Assembly: GCA_047967505.1 (NCBI GenBank)
Contig: CM106538.1
Reading direction: 5' to 3' (one strand)
Length of the DNA: 64,000 bases
DNA from: Dipteris shenzhenensis
Lineage: Eukaryota; Polypodiophyta; Polypodiopsida; Gleicheniales
The notes beneath the pieces are model-generated. The model worked only from the letters and a program-made list of their open reading frames with translations, was not told where the DNA came from and did no database searches. Below are positions 11,641-24,681 of the stretch, in pieces (within the stretch, counting starts at the first letter, position 1; each line of letters begins with the position of its first letter). Made by a program: the position numbers and the translations under genes.

Positions 11641-13050
11641 ATTTGTGGCATGATTGCTGACAACTTTAGAGCTACATGTGTGAGGGATTTACTAGTTGGG
11701 TACCTATTAGTGAGTGACAGTGGTATGTGGGGAACATCATAAAACTTCACTCTACTATCTTTAATTTCAGAATCACAAATTGGCTAGTTGGACTATACTA
11801 TTAGTTCCATCAACTTGAATGGGCCATCAAGCTTCAAGTTTGGATTTTTGGGGCCACCTTGGGCATTATAGAGAAGAACTAACATCGCTTTGGTGAAGTG
11901 CTTCGGGACCATGTGGTGGCCATGCTGCACTTTGCATCAGCATTAAATCACTTGCAAGACCCATGTTGCTTATGCATGGAGTTCATGTGGTGGTAACCTT
12001 GTAGCCAGTGTGATAGGTCCAAAGAGATGCAGTTAATTGAACTCCCAATTAGTGTGGTTTCCATTCATCATTTTTGTAAAGATGGATTGCAAATTGCTTG
12101 GACTAGCCCATTGCAATTAGAATAAGAGGTGGTGGCGACTTGATGCCTAACCATGATCAAACCATAATTTCAAATACTTAGCTCATGAAGTGTGTGCCTT
12201 GATCAGACACCAAATTTGTAGATGATATGCTTGAAGATGAACTTTGTAATGCTATGGGGGGATGAGTTGTCTCAAAGGGCCTTGGACTTAAGCTCATTTC
12301 ATGGCATAGTCGATGGCAACAATGATGTACTTCTTTTTGGTGGATTGGGCCACTCATTTGAAATGTCCCATAAAATCTAAGCTCCACCACCGGAACCCTT
12401 CCAATGACAAAGCTCGATTTCGAGTGACATATTGCCTTAGGGAAGAGGTCATCCACTCCTTTGACATTATATCATAGTTTATGATGAATCAATGGGCATC
12501 TTAGAAGAGGATGTTCCAACATAATTTGACTTGCAAGATTTTTCATGTAGGCAGCTTGGCTCCAAAATGGATGCTTCCTAGTCCTTGATGAGCACCACCA
12601 TTTGTGCCTTGATCATACAACTAGGCTATACCAAGGGCCTCACACTACTAGGTGGTGCTATAGTTGCATTATCATTCCACTAGAATAGTAAATAGTGTAG
12701 TTCAAGTTCCACCTGGTTACACACATTGGCATCCCTAGACACGTCTACATGCACATGGAAGATGGTATGCCATCTAGGCTATTGAAGATGGTTGAAGAAT
12801 TGGCATTGTGCTTGCTTGATCTTTGTTCAGCTCCAACTCAAGCCTTAAACCATTAGAACTTCATATCCTTTTTGGTAACCTCATATAGAGGTGTAGCTAC
12901 TTGAGCAAAACTTTTGATGAACCTATGATAGTGGCTAATAAAACCAATAAATGAGCAGAGCTAATGTAAGTTGCTTTTCTCTCACATTCACAAGATTGCT
13001 TCAAGCTTGGACTGGTTAGTCATTATTTCTTCTTACGAGAAAAAATGAAT
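11640..13050 (-). pseudogene. Ty3/Gypsy pol relic: RT thumb, RNase H, integrase
   Basis: Read on the minus strand from 13050 downward, three frames give, in pol order: an RT-thumb/RNase H junction (a SKLEAI-like lead, FIGFISHYHRFIKSFAQ, PLYEVTKK, about 13030-12860), an RNase H start (FHVHVDVS-like, about 12770-12720), and an integrase core (LDFMGHFK, KKKYIIVAIDYAMK, SDQGTHF; about 12390-12180). It ends with an integrase C-terminal segment carrying LVLLYNAQ and LDGPFKLMEL (about 11920-11800). Stop codons and frameshifts are frequent, so it cannot encode a working protein. No LTR was identified. It faces the plus-strand RT relic at 13230-13990. Confidence 0.75.
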
Positions 13051-13229
13051 AAGTAAGATGCCAAAATTGACACAAAAGAGGCATTTATGCATTAGTTATC
13101 GATTCCGATAAGATGTGGAAACTTGCCTACTAGAACTTACCATTCTATCTATGGGAGAAATCGACCTATTTTTTGGATAAAGGTTCTTCTGCTCAATAAT
13201 TTGCTCAGCTCAATGGGCCTACTTGAGCT

Positions 13230-13990
13230 CAGTTGGTGACCGAATTCCAAAATCCAGGCTATGAAACCTCCTCACTTCAACACATAAAAGGATTATTCCT
13301 AGAGTATAGAGATCTATTTTCATGGGACTACATAGATCTTTGCAACATGCCATGTGAGATCTACCAATATCGAATTCCCTTGATAGCTAATGCAAAGGTG
13401 ATACACCTAAAATGTTACCATATGAATTGAAATTGTGCCAAGCAAGTTAAAACCAAGCTAGATTAGTTGTTCAAAGATGGAGCTTCCTCTATTCCACTGA
13501 TAGAATTGATTGGTTGTTTCCCATAGTCATGGTCTCGAAGAAGAATGACAAACTTTGGTGTGTGTGGATTGCTAGAAACTAAAAACTCTGAGTATATCGA
13601 GTCCATTCTTGATTTGGTTCACATATAGCATCTTAGACTAAGTATATATTTTTTAGATTTATTCATTTATAGATGTCTGTAATGGGTACAACTAAATCTC
13701 AATTGCTAAGGAGAAGTAGCAAAAGACAAGCCTTCAACACAAAATGGGGTGCCTATGCTTGCAAGGTCATGCCATTGGGATTACAAAATGCACCTTCTAA
13801 GCTCCAATGGTTTATGAATGATACCTTCAAGGATTATCTAACCAGACTCCTTGCTACCTATTTGGATGAATTTTTATGTTTATACAAATCAAAACAACTA
13901 CTTACATTGTTTGAAGAAGGTCATCAATAGCTTTTGAAAAGTAGACATCTCACTAAACCCTACTTCTTGGACTCGAAGAGCCATTTGTTT
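13230..13990 (+). pseudogene. Ty3/Gypsy pol relic: N-terminal and palm parts of RT
   Basis: The plus strand encodes the pre-RT and palm of a Gypsy reverse transcriptase with lesions. It reads an LFLEYRDLFSWDY segment and an IYQYRIPL segment (13290-13400), a CAKQVKTKLD-like segment, then FNTKWGAYACKVMPLGLQNA, APSKLQWFMNDTFKDYL and TYLDEFLCLYKSKQ (13735-13900; the active-site YLDD is YLDE here), and a KPYFLDSKSHLF tail near 13960. It stops where the minus-strand relic at 13050 would begin, so the two together cover RT once without clear overlap. Confidence 0.75.
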
Positions 13991-14247
13991 CAATGTATGG
14001 GAAAAGTGTAACTATCGCAAAAGCTATGCTTGCCACTACATGAAAAAATGATGCTTTCTCCCTTGATCACCAGGGGCATGTTGTTGATTTCCAAGGCAAG
14101 CAATTGAAGTCATTCTACTTGTGATCAGCCTCACTTTTGGCTTCACTTATCTCCAGTTGTGTTTACTCATCATTTACCTGCATTTTGAAAAGTCAAAAAC
14201 TGTGGCTTTTTTGGTTCGAAGTCGTAGAACTCACGCGATTTCCTTCT

Positions 14248-14470
14248 ACCCTAATGGTATCTTTCGGTTTGGTTACCCTATGTTTCATGTGCTCAATTTT
14301 CTCTTCTTCTCTTACAAATGAAGAGTTGTGACAATTAATAATGTGCAAATGGGTTTTTGTAGTTTGCCTCTATGCTAATGGCACCTATGGGTTTGCTTAT
14401 CCTATGCTTGGTCTGCTCAGCTTTCTCTCTCCTCTCGCTTGACATGGAGAATTGTGATAACTAGCAGTAT
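14248..14470. repeat. Imperfect tandem duplication, about 108 bp period
   Basis: A unit containing ctaatggtatctttcggtt, a taccctatgtttcatgtgct segment and gaagagttgtga (14248-14345) recurs from about 14356 as ctaatggcacctatgggttt, tatcctatgcttggtctgct and gagaattgtga. The copies are diverged by roughly a quarter of positions. Confidence 0.75.
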
Positions 14471-14479
14471 GCTTTGTCT

Positions 14480-16320
14480 TTTACTCTGGGACATGGAGAC
14501 TTGTTATAATGAAGAAAATGGAAATGGGTTCAGTTCATATCAGTAGATGGAATGTGTTGCTGTCGATTCACTTTGTAAAGAATAACCTTTTTTTATCAAC
14601 AAATATAAACTTTTGCTTAGCTCTACTATTGCCCTTCTGGGAATCTTGTAATTAGCTTTTTGATTTAATATAAGAAACTTTTATTGAGCTACTACCCTTG
14701 TGGGAATCTTGTAATCGTCTTTTTGAATTAATACAAGGAAGATTTTTTTGAGAGGTTTCTCACTTTATAGTTGGTATCATTATAGAATTCTCTTTTCCTT
14801 ATATTTAAACTCGCATGAGTTGAGAAAAACCCTTGTGATTAATTTGGAACATTTTTTTTTGGAGTTGTTTCTCATTTTATATTTTGTGTGACTATATAAA
14901 CAACTTTTATTTATCTTTTTGTTTGCACTAGTTTAGAAGAATTAGTAACTATATGCTAAGCAAAAAATTTATAAATAAATTTGATTTCTTTAAGAAATTT
15001 GTTTTGACAGACCCATGGTATTGACTTTGGAAGTTGTGCTTGTAATAGTCATGAGGTATTCATCAGCCTATGCTTTGCTTATAATAGTCATGAGTATTCA
15101 CAGTATATGCTTTCACAAGAGTGCCAAATTGATTGCAGCTCTTGGTTCACATTTGTTAGCTACGTGATGTGTATGCGTCCTTTGATAATCCATCTGTAGG
15201 TGCATCAATTTTCTATGAGCCAATAGCTGGGTTCATGATCTTTTCATTTTTGAGCTGATTTGACTCTATAGCTTTTGGGTTCTGAGCTCATCCTGCCATG
15301 TTTGTCTTTCTCTTCAAACTGCCAATTGTCAAAAGAAAAATGGAGAGAATTGAAAACTGTCATTTTGGAGCCTCCCTTTGATTTAGATGTACATCTTATG
15401 GACTGAGTTCTTTCTATCTTAAAGACATTGCTCTTGATTAGATTGCTTATTTCGCAGTATACCCATATTTGATTAAACTGTGTTAAAGTTACTTAGAGAA
15501 TTACTTGCAAAAAAATGTTGACCATCAAGTAAATAATTTCATTCCATGTGGACTATGCCTTTTGGCAACTATATCTTGTTAATAGTGATTTGTTCATAGT
15601 GCTAACATACTTAGCAAAGAATAGTTTGTTTGCAGCACATATTTGATTGATGGCACACTCAAGAATATTGGAAGGTCTTGAGAATAGCAAGGATAAGGCC
15701 CTTTGGCATTCATTGTTTTTAGAAAACCTTCAGATGCTAGATAGAACGATGGTATTGGAATCTTTTAGGAAATTGAAATCTCAAACCTATTCATTCACTA
15801 GATTGGAAAGCTTATGGGAATGTTGACGCAATGGATGATAACGATCACAACATACAAAAACTTTCAAAAAAGTCACAGTGGTACCTATCCTTCAAATCCT
15901 CTCCTAAGCAAATCAAAAGGCATTGTTAGTATAGAGATGTTCCCACACAATCTTCTATTTTTTCCTCTTGAAAATGCTGGTGAGACAAGTAGATAGTGGG
16001 TACACTAGCTTCTAGAAGAAGAGTGCTTGTTGTGAGAACTGTTCACTCTAAGATTAGTGTTCCTCCTCACATGCTCATGCCTTAATTCAAGCTGCTTTTC
16101 CAGAGAAAACATTTACATACAAGCAGATTCGAGGCAAGTTTTATAAATTACATTGAAAGAGGAAGGAAATATAGTTTCTTCTCATTAAGCTCAGCATTAG
16201 ATGAAAATAAATCGAGTTAGAAACCAAAGATACGAGAATGCTATTTTAGACACACCCTCATAATCATATGTTTAGAAGACAATTACAAGGGATAAGTGAG
16301 ATTGTTGTTTCAACATGTCA
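14480..16320. other. AT-rich DNA, no gene recognised
   Basis: A second small duplication lies at about 14620-14735, where a gggaatcttgtaat segment followed by ctttttgaattaatac-like sequence occurs twice. This pattern resembles the 3' end of plant retroelements, but I cannot assign it. The short frames (for example 15814-15996) show no motifs. Confidence 0.5.
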
Positions 16321-16329
16321 TTCTCTTAT

Positions 16330-19165
16330 GAATACTACTACCATAGATTCTAATTTGGGTCCAAAATGGGTTTGTAAAAGATGTGCATCAAGCTTAAAAT
16401 CTTCCCATGACTATTTGCGGCCTCAAAATTCACATTGAATGCCCCAATTGAATTGGTCCAAAGACTTAAATCAATCAAGGTGCGATTGGTTTCCATATGT
16501 ATTCCATTTGTATAGATTCATGAGCTAAACTATGAGGACCAATATGGTCTACGTGGTATTGTGATTAATGTGATGGCACATGTTGAAAAAGCATAGAAAA
16601 TTCTACCAAGTTTTTGGACAATGAGGCATGCCTTCTGGTTGGCATTAAGCAAAGACTTGCATGCAAGCATTCTTACATGAGTGGAGTTTTGTGACCAGTA
16701 TTGACAATGAAGGCATTGTGTTATATAATTCAAACACCACTATACTTCAAAAATTAGCATAATTCTCAACAATGCCTAGGTTCAACATTCTAGTGATCTA
16801 CAAGCAGTAGTCTAGAATGATATTCCTAGTCTACAAATAATCCAAGATGAAGCAATTCCAAGAAGTCTAGCAACAAATGAAGATGACCTTGGTGAAGCTT
16901 CCAAAGCGGACACTGCTACATGGACTATTTGCATCGCAGTAAGTTGTTGACCATAATGGCTCAATTATACATGTTGCACCATCCGAAGACTACTCGCCAC
17001 TATGTTTATTTAAAGATGCCTTTTGTGAAGAAATGTCTTTTCCAACTTATTCTTCATTAAAAAAAAAACATACTCTTAGCTAAGAAGAGCTACCAAGAAA
17101 TTGCAAAATGGAAACTTATTAATGAGTCAAAATAAGATTCAACCAAACGGCAAGCTACAAGGCCAACAGCTCCATGCAAAGGATATTTGAGGTGACAGAA
17201 ACATCTAGAAGTTTCTCAAATTAAGGATTGGATATAAGGGTTTTAATGCATTGCGAACATCAAAAGATTACAAAGAGAAGTTGAAAATTTCACAATGATT
17301 CATGTGGTGAGAGATAATGGCCAAGCTTGATTGAGTGTTTGCAAAAGCTTAACCCTAACAATGTCACATTGAGAGTGAGCCAACATACTTGCGACATCTC
17401 TTTCAATACGAACCTATTACTATGGCCAAGTACTACATGCACTAGTTTAATGTAATCAAATAAGAATTGAAAAGGAATGACACAATTGTTGGTAAGCTCT
17501 TTGACTTCTCCTTGTCATAGACTTCTAGCCCAAGTATTTGTGGCAGCAAATGAAGTTCAATCATAGAGGCAACCAGCATAACCATGGTCTTTTATGGATC
17601 AAAGAAGCTCCTATTCTTCTAAATTCAGACACATCAACCATAATCATGTTTATTGACGAATACATATCTATTGATAATGACCTGTTACCCTCATCATTAT
17701 GTGATGGCACAAACACATGATCATCACTGTGGCTGCAAGAAATTATGGAGAGAATGCAAATATGACTTTCCTAAGCCACCAATACACAAAACATGGATCT
17801 TAGAGACCCAATTGATCTAGACCTTGAGGAGACAAATTCTAAAACTCAGCTACTAGTAAAGACAATCAACAAACAAATCCATGATCTCAGTTGAGGCACA
17901 ATGATTTTGTTCAACTAGTGATTGGTATCTCTTAAGATAGCAAAAGCTACATACATCCAAGCATTAACATACTCTATCAGCAAGCCAACTGTATTCATGG
18001 ACAAAGAGCCGAAGGACATCTACACAAACAATTTCAACTAAAGCTTATCTTGTCTCTTGCATGCAAATATTGATATACATTTGACTTTGAATCCACATGT
18101 TGTAGCTGCATATTGCACTTCTTATATCACAAAAGTAGAGACCATAGAAAGCAGAGCACTAAAAGAAGCCTTTGACTATTGTATCAAAAATAACCTCAAT
18201 ACATTTGAGCAATTAATTATGAAGAAGAGAGAACATTGCTACAAAAATGCAAAGCATTTTTGCAAGCCTTGCATGACCATGATACAAATGTCTCCGTTAA
18301 AGATACCATCCAAAAGTATTCGGAGTGCCAAGCGGCATTAGAGGATCTCTTCCTGGTCGAATACACATCACAATACAAAACAACCAAAGGTAGACAAATG
18401 AAACTAAGAGGGGTCAAATCATATGCTTTGTGAACTTTCAACATAAGAACCATCTACAACTCCACCATGAAAATTGCTTACTATACCTACCATTTAGAGA
18501 TTCTAAGGCTATTGTGTCTAGGTATAGCAGATGCCACGATGCTTACAAAGAGAACTTGAGCACTATCAAGCAAAAGAATGAGAAATTCACCAAATCAATT
18601 ATTCCAAACACAGGAAGTAATGACATGATAGAATTAAGAAGTAATGGAACAAGCACAACATCAACCTATGACATTGCTCTTGACATTCTAGCACATTGTT
18701 ATACAAATTTATCCCAAATGGGGATTATCATGCTGACATAATGAAGCTCAACTTCCAGTAGCACATGCTTCACGCGACAACATTTTGCTGCACAAGAGAG
18801 TGGAAGAAAGCAACAAAATACATATATTCCTAATCGATGGTGTTGGCACTGGTAAAAAATTTCTCTTGTAGATTATTGTGCAAGGGCTCACTTGTCACTA
18901 CTCACAGATGGTCATGAGCGACACAAAAAGCCCCCTAGCATTACTTATGGCACATATATACAAAACTGATTTCAACATAGGTGCCACAACAACCCACTCA
19001 GCTTTACACCTTCCCTTGCTTTTGCTCAGAGCCCAACAAACCTCATAGGTAAAAAAATAGATAATCTTAGTATATTATACATAAATTTGAAGCTAGTCAT
19101 ATTTGATGAGGCATCGCTGATTGGGCAAAGAATGTTGAATATCATCGACACTAGAATATGCATAC
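16330..19165 (+). mobile_element. Degenerate Helitron Rep/helicase (RepHel) relic
   Basis: Plus-strand frames give the ordered blocks of a Helitron transposase with many stops. They are: an N-terminal segment QYGLRGIVINVMAHVEKAQ (about 16530-16600); LRTSKDYKEKLK (about 17250); a Helitron-like N domain with FNHRGNQHNHGLLWIKEAP (17545-17610) and IIMFIDEYIS; then HANIDIHLTLNPHVVAAYC and SYITK (18055-18135); VNFQHKNHLQLHHENCLL with YLPFRDS (18430-18500); and a PIF1-type helicase with Walker A IDGVGTGKKFLL (about 18830-18870) and Walker B KLVIFDEAS (about 19090-19120). These acts in rolling-circle transposition. The helicase is cut off just after Walker B. The Helitron termini (5' TC, 3' hairpin and CTRR) were not located, so the limits are those of the recognisable coding text. 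Confidence 0.75.
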
Positions 19166-19169
19166 CTTA

Positions 19170-21750
19170 GTATTTGCATGGTTGAGTAATAGAGCAATAA
19201 AATTGAAATCCAAAACCCATACTTTGAAGGGACCATATGATGAAATCCTAATAAAAAATATCATAACATGAATCAAAGTCAACCTTCATAAATAACTGTC
19301 TTGGCTTATTTCTTTGGCATATTCAACCTCCTCCCACATTTTAATTATGGCATCCAAAATCTGTCTCCCTTTAGTGAAACCTTTATGCTTTTCTTGAATC
19401 CACAATTATATTTTGTCCTTTAACTGATTTAGCAAATATATTTTAGTTGTAGCTCAAGATAATCAAGGGTCCCTAATGATTAAAGAGGTCCTAGCCACCT
19501 TCCTAGAATAAGTTTTATCACTCCACAATTCCCGTGGATTGGTAACAAATTTAGCTATTGCTCTCATTCCAGTCCTTTAACAACTATAGTCCTAGCAAAC
19601 TCTATAAGTTTTGTGAAACTCACGATCCATTCCATCAATTGCTAGGGTCTTACCATCTGCCATGGCATTAATAGTTTGTATGATTTTTTAAAGTAAGAGG
19701 CTTATCGATCTCTTGAGCCTCAAAAATGGACATGGCTTTGAGGTTTCAATAAATCTTTTTTGTCCCAACAATTCAACAAAATTCCTATATATTTTTAATC
19801 CTCATCTTGAATTTCAACTTCATTTAGTTTTGTACTTCCTAGACCTGTTCTTTCTTAAAATCAAGGCTGGTAAGCATTCCCTTATTGTTCTATCCACTTT
19901 GCCGATCCGCCAATCTCTCATATACTTTCTCGCCGAAGGACCACTCCATCTTAGTATGTGAATGGAATACAACTTTCTATTGTCCACATGTTAATCTATT
20001 TTGCAATTCTAACTTTGAATCCTTAACCTCTTGAATTGCAATAGTCATAGAAGAGGGTTGTAATGATGGTAACCCCTTACCATGCCTTGTGGCTTTAATC
20101 CCATTTGTTAAATTCCTCGCATTTGTTGCTATAATGGATAGATGCTTATTTACAATTTTTAGACATATGTTTATTTACAATTTTTAGACATATGCTTATT
20201 TACAAATTTTGGTTTTGGAAAGTTTTGGTTGAGGTGGGCTTAGCACTAGGAAATCTTTTGTGATGACTTTGAAATTCTCCTCTTGATTGCTTCAATTAGT
20301 TCAGTAATTATATTCTTTTTAAAGGTCGTGTCCTCATCTTCCTTTGCAACTAAAGGGAGATATTTAGGTGGGTCTTGAGTAGTTGCACTTACAGATGGAC
20401 CAACATTAAACTCTTCAACATCAATTTGGTCCTATTTGAGCAAATATGGCTTTCTACCATACTGGCTTTTCCATTTGCATTTTACCTTTTCAAGGGAAAG
20501 ATCAACATCTACTAATGAACTATGTATCCAATGAACATTCTCTCCATTGTTATCCTCTTCCTTCCCCTCTTGTAGTTGTGGTAAAGTCTAGAATCTATTT
20601 TTGAGTTTGATGGCATCATTGTTCCTATTTTTGGGTGTTCCTCTAAGTCTGTCATTATTAGTCTCTATTAGAGGAGATTAGAGTATTCCCACTCGTGACC
20701 TTTTCTAGATCCTTGTTAATGTGTGTTGTTCAAATTCTTTGTGCTAACCATAGCGACATAAGCATTGTTTTCATCAACATCATAGCTCAAAATTTACGCC
20801 TTATCTTATACAAGTCTCCACACTTGTTTGGCAATTTCTAGTCTCACTAACCTAAGCTTTGTTCTCACCTTTTTTTATGGATAATATTTGAGCAAATGCC
20901 CTATTCTAGCATAAAAGAGACAATAATTTGAGGAATTCCTTCACATGACAGGTTGGAATATAGCAAACTTTATTTTCATGGAATAGATAACAAGTGTTTG
21001 TAGTAGTTCCACACCTATTGGGATAGTTCTCCACACCTATTGGGATAGTTCTCCTTTTCTAGAACACACCGTCTCGAGCTTTCTTCTCATCGTTTTTAAA
21101 GAAATGCCCTATTCTAGCACAATAAATAAAAGAATTTAGGACATTCCTTTAGAGGATAGGTTGGAATATGGGAAATGTTGAATAGATGACAATTGTCTTA
21201 GTAATTCCTTATCTAGTTCCATCTTGACACATACTCGAGGATTCACCTAAGGATTAAGATAGGGCTCCTTTTGGAGTACTCTACTACCTAAAGACTGACA
21301 CTATATTTCAGCTTGGCTACAAAGAGCTAGTGGAAAATCAAGCAATTCAACCCATATTGGGGCTTTGGTCGATTGAGATGCATTATAGAAAAATAGCAAA
21401 GACCATATTTTTAAGTAAGCAGTTGGTTTCGGATCATCAGTGGCTCCTAGCTCCTAGCTACATGAGCCATCTCATCTTCCATAGGTAGGAAAATAATATG
21501 CCATTTTCTAAGGAATCTAATATTGACAATGTGCATACCTTTCCTCATCCAAAATTTCTTTGGCCAACTCTCAATGTAAGTTGTTAAATCTGCACTTACC
21601 ACGACTATATGCGACTCCTCAGTCATATTGAAGTTGAGCTACTGAGTTAGCTCTCAAACCAAGTGCTCAAAACCAAGCCCAATGATCGTGATCTTCAGCT
21701 TGATTAATTCTAATTCACTAGTCACATCTTTAGTGAATTGACCTAGATAT
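19170..21750 (-). mobile_element. Decayed L1-type LINE with endonuclease region missing
   Basis: On the minus strand, reading downward from 21750, ORF1-like text comes first: a DUF4283-type segment with AHIVVVSADLTTY, KAPIWVELLDFPLAL and PRVCVKMELDKEL (about 21640-21220), then zinc-knuckle-like YCARIGHFFKND (about 21120-21080). Next is a polar linker (20760-20400). RT text follows: KPLTLK, NAMADGKTLAIDGM (about 19710-19600), then IQEKHKGFTKGRQILDAIIK with MWEEVEYAKEIS (19410-19300). I find no apurinic endonuclease motifs between ORF1 and RT, where about 700 bp would be expected. Stops and frameshifts are everywhere. The lower end abuts the Helitron relic. Confidence 0.65.
20890..21190. repeat. 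Duplicated zinc-knuckle segment plus 22-bp tandem repeat
   Basis: aaatgccctattctagca occurs at about 20895 and again at about 21105; each is followed by a gaattcctt/cattcctt segment and aggttggaatat. Between them a perfect 22-bp unit, ccacacctattgggatagtt plus ct, is present twice in tandem (about 21009-21052). Both larger copies translate on the minus strand to a degenerate ARIGH-type knuckle, so the LINE ORF1 knuckle has been duplicated. Confidence 0.75.
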
Positions 21751-24341
21751 AGATTTTATTGTTAGGCTAGGTTTCCATCCTTTATCTTCTACTTAAGGTT
21801 GGCAGTCACTTGGAATATGACGAACTAGCTTAGCATCTCGTATTAACAAAATCTAATGCTTGAAAATCTTGGGTCGTAACAAAAATGTACTTACAGAAAT
21901 ATCATGACTCCAATCACAAGCAAAGCGAAAATGTTTGCAAAGAGATATATCAGCATGCAAAAATTCACACACAATTATTGAATCTTTGAATATCATTTCA
22001 TTCACTGCACACAAGGATGATATTCTATAAAGCAACAATCTCATGTCTATTGATATCTTTTCTCTCCAAGAAACAGGTACTACACAATCAACAATTTCTC
22101 TTTTGCAAAACTTCACTGCGCTATCTTTGTTTTTGGCAATCATGGAATTTGACTTCTATATAGACTGACACAACATATGATGAGCAGTGTAATAGTAGCA
22201 AATGCTGGTTTTTAGTTAATATGTGCCAACTTTGAGAATAACCCTTTAATAAGATTTTAAAAATTGGCTTATACAAGGCAACTAAAACGAGCCTGACTAC
22301 TTCTTGAAGATGCTCTTGGATAGCTAGATACTACAAAGCCACTAGTCGTCCTTGGTGATCTTAGCATCAATCAACAAATCTCAATGCAAGGATACAACAA
22401 CCTTGCAACACTCCTTTAGTGTGTATCATAATCCCAGATCATTGGTCATCCAACAACAACGTACCTATCAATGTTGGACCACATTTGGACCAATATCTAC
22501 ACACTTGGCATTCTAGTAGTAACCACTTTTTGTATTACCTTGAGAGCACATACATACTACTTCCAAATAACATAAACTAGACTCCTAAAAGAATAGCAAT
22601 TTTTGCCAGCAAATATCTCCACTGACAAACCATCATAAATCCCCTTCACATGCACTAGCAAACCAATAGAAATCCCTTTCAAATGCACTCATCCTTATCA
22701 AACAATGCCTCCAATGGTCTCGGCTCATAGTAGAAGCATTGGTAACCAAGCTCTGTCTACAAACAAATTACTCAATATTTTTACTACCACATACATGCAG
22801 ATAGCTCATCCCACAAAAAAGTAAGCAACCAAGAGACCTTTTTTGTTTGCATAATGCTTCAACAATAACTGGATAATAACAAGCAAATTATTGAGAACGA
22901 TGTGATGACATTTCTTTGGTTAACTTGGCTCATTTATACTACCTTAAAGGCACATAGTGTATGATAGAGAATATCTTAAAGAACTACTCCCTGAATCAAC
23001 AATGCATTCCCTTGGTAACCTTAAATGCAAAGGGCTAAAGTTTTGGTTGAGGAGGACGAGATTATTCTTTTGTTGTATGCAAATTAATACCTTGAACAAT
23101 TCTTAAACACCCAAAGTGTTGATGCTTTGATATATCCATACACTACCTCTTTCTTCCCATTGGCTGCCCTCATGTAAGGCTATTGACAATTTGTTCGAAA
23201 GCTTTCATGTATAACATCACCTATTTTAGGTTTATTTAGCACATTTTAGGTGTATTCATGATGTAGGGATGTTTCTAATAATATTTTCTTTTTATGTCTC
23301 CACATAGGCGACCTGGGGGATACCTCAAGAGGCATGCAGCAACCATTTCTCAAGGTGTCAAGCATGAAGGAACAATATTTGGATGCACATGTCAATTTGT
23401 AGTATAGGCTACGCCACCACAACAATGAGGTTGGTAATTTTGCTATTAACTCTTTTTTCCTAATATTTTGTAGTCACATGTATAATTAGAATGAAATGTG
23501 TAAATAATAATATTACTCAGAAGTTTGAAATTTGAATTTTTGCACTTATTAGAATAGTATCTATTATTTCTATTTTCGCTTTCCTTAAGTGAATGTCATT
23601 AAGCCAAAGCTCCATAGTCTTTAGTCATTGTCAATTGTGATAATTCTCTAAGCTTAAATGCAATAAATTATAATAGCAAAACAAAGACATCAAAGCACAT
23701 AAATTAGTATTTGTATTGTCACCTACAAAGATGCATGCTCATAAGACAACATCATGCACTCGTATGTACTTGTGGGTAGCAATTTTTATTTTACCATGTT
23801 AAACAAAGTAATTATTTTTTAAACAATACAATGAATGTTATAAAATGTTACCTCCTCTTGTAACATTGTTTAATGTTGTCTACGTAGGAAGCTCAAAACT
23901 ATCTAGGGCACATGAAGGCCATGCATCTATCACAAAACAACAAGTGTTAGTTGATATACATACATTATTTGAATGGAATATAACAACTAATTTCCTGATA
24001 TAGTGCAAGACTACACTTAGAGCAAGAAAGGCTCCAACTTGGTGGAGCACCGCCATGCTCAAGGTCATTCTTGTAAATATCCATACACTTTCTGACAATT
24101 GTGTCGATGGTATTGCTTCTATCCTCATGACTTTCACTTGGTGCTTGCAAAGATTATCTTGCTCCCCCATTCACATGTACAGCATGCCCATTCATAGTTC
24201 ACATTAAAAATGCCATAGTAATGATAATAGGTCTAACTCTTGACATGGGCCTTATTGTGAGTATTATCCAAGAAAGAAACATTAGAGTTGGGAATAAGCT
24301 GAACCAACCTAACCACATTTTTCACAACTTGTTGAACTGCA
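21750..24341. other. AT-rich DNA, no gene recognised
   Basis: Two minus-strand frames of 96 codons (21853-22143 and 23880-24170) lack family motifs and flanking splice structure. The sequence near 23300-23440 is slightly less AT-rich but equally unassigned. I see no gene, RNA or element boundary. Confidence 0.5.
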
Positions 24342-24438
24342 TAGACATGGATTTGCAGCTCATGTTGTTAAGTGCACCCGTAATGATTAGAAATCATGTA
24401 TACTTTATAACACCTATACCCTATTGAATTGCAAATTC
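24342..24438. repeat. Left part of a tandem duplication split by Copia-1
   Basis: The block tagacatggatttgcagctc followed by gttaagtgcacccgtaatga is repeated at 30491-30565 (tagacatggatttgtag, then gttaagtgcgcacatgataa). With the matching right-hand part at 30156-30395 it forms one copy of a duplicated unit into which Copia-1 inserted. Confidence 0.7.
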
Positions 24439-24586
24439 TGATGGAGAGGAGGTCTTATCGGAGAGCAACAAAGAAAGCGAGAACACCAAAATTGTGGGTG
24501 CTAACTCACCCAGATCAATGTAAGTTCTTATTATGTATGTATGGTACAAAGGGGTATATACTAGGCCATTGGCCTTTACCCCAACA
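24439..24586 (-). repeat. Copia-1 3' LTR
   Basis: 148 bp, starting tgatggagaggagg and ending ctttaccccaaca on the plus strand. It is shortly preceded by the target duplication aattc. It includes a 4-bp stretch absent from the other LTR. Confidence 0.92.
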
Positions 24587-24681
24587 ACCTCCCACTTAAA
24601 GGCCAATGCGCCTTTAAAGGAGAAGATGGGCATCCTAATGTCATCCGACACCCATCAATACTCTGCAATGTGCAAACCGCT

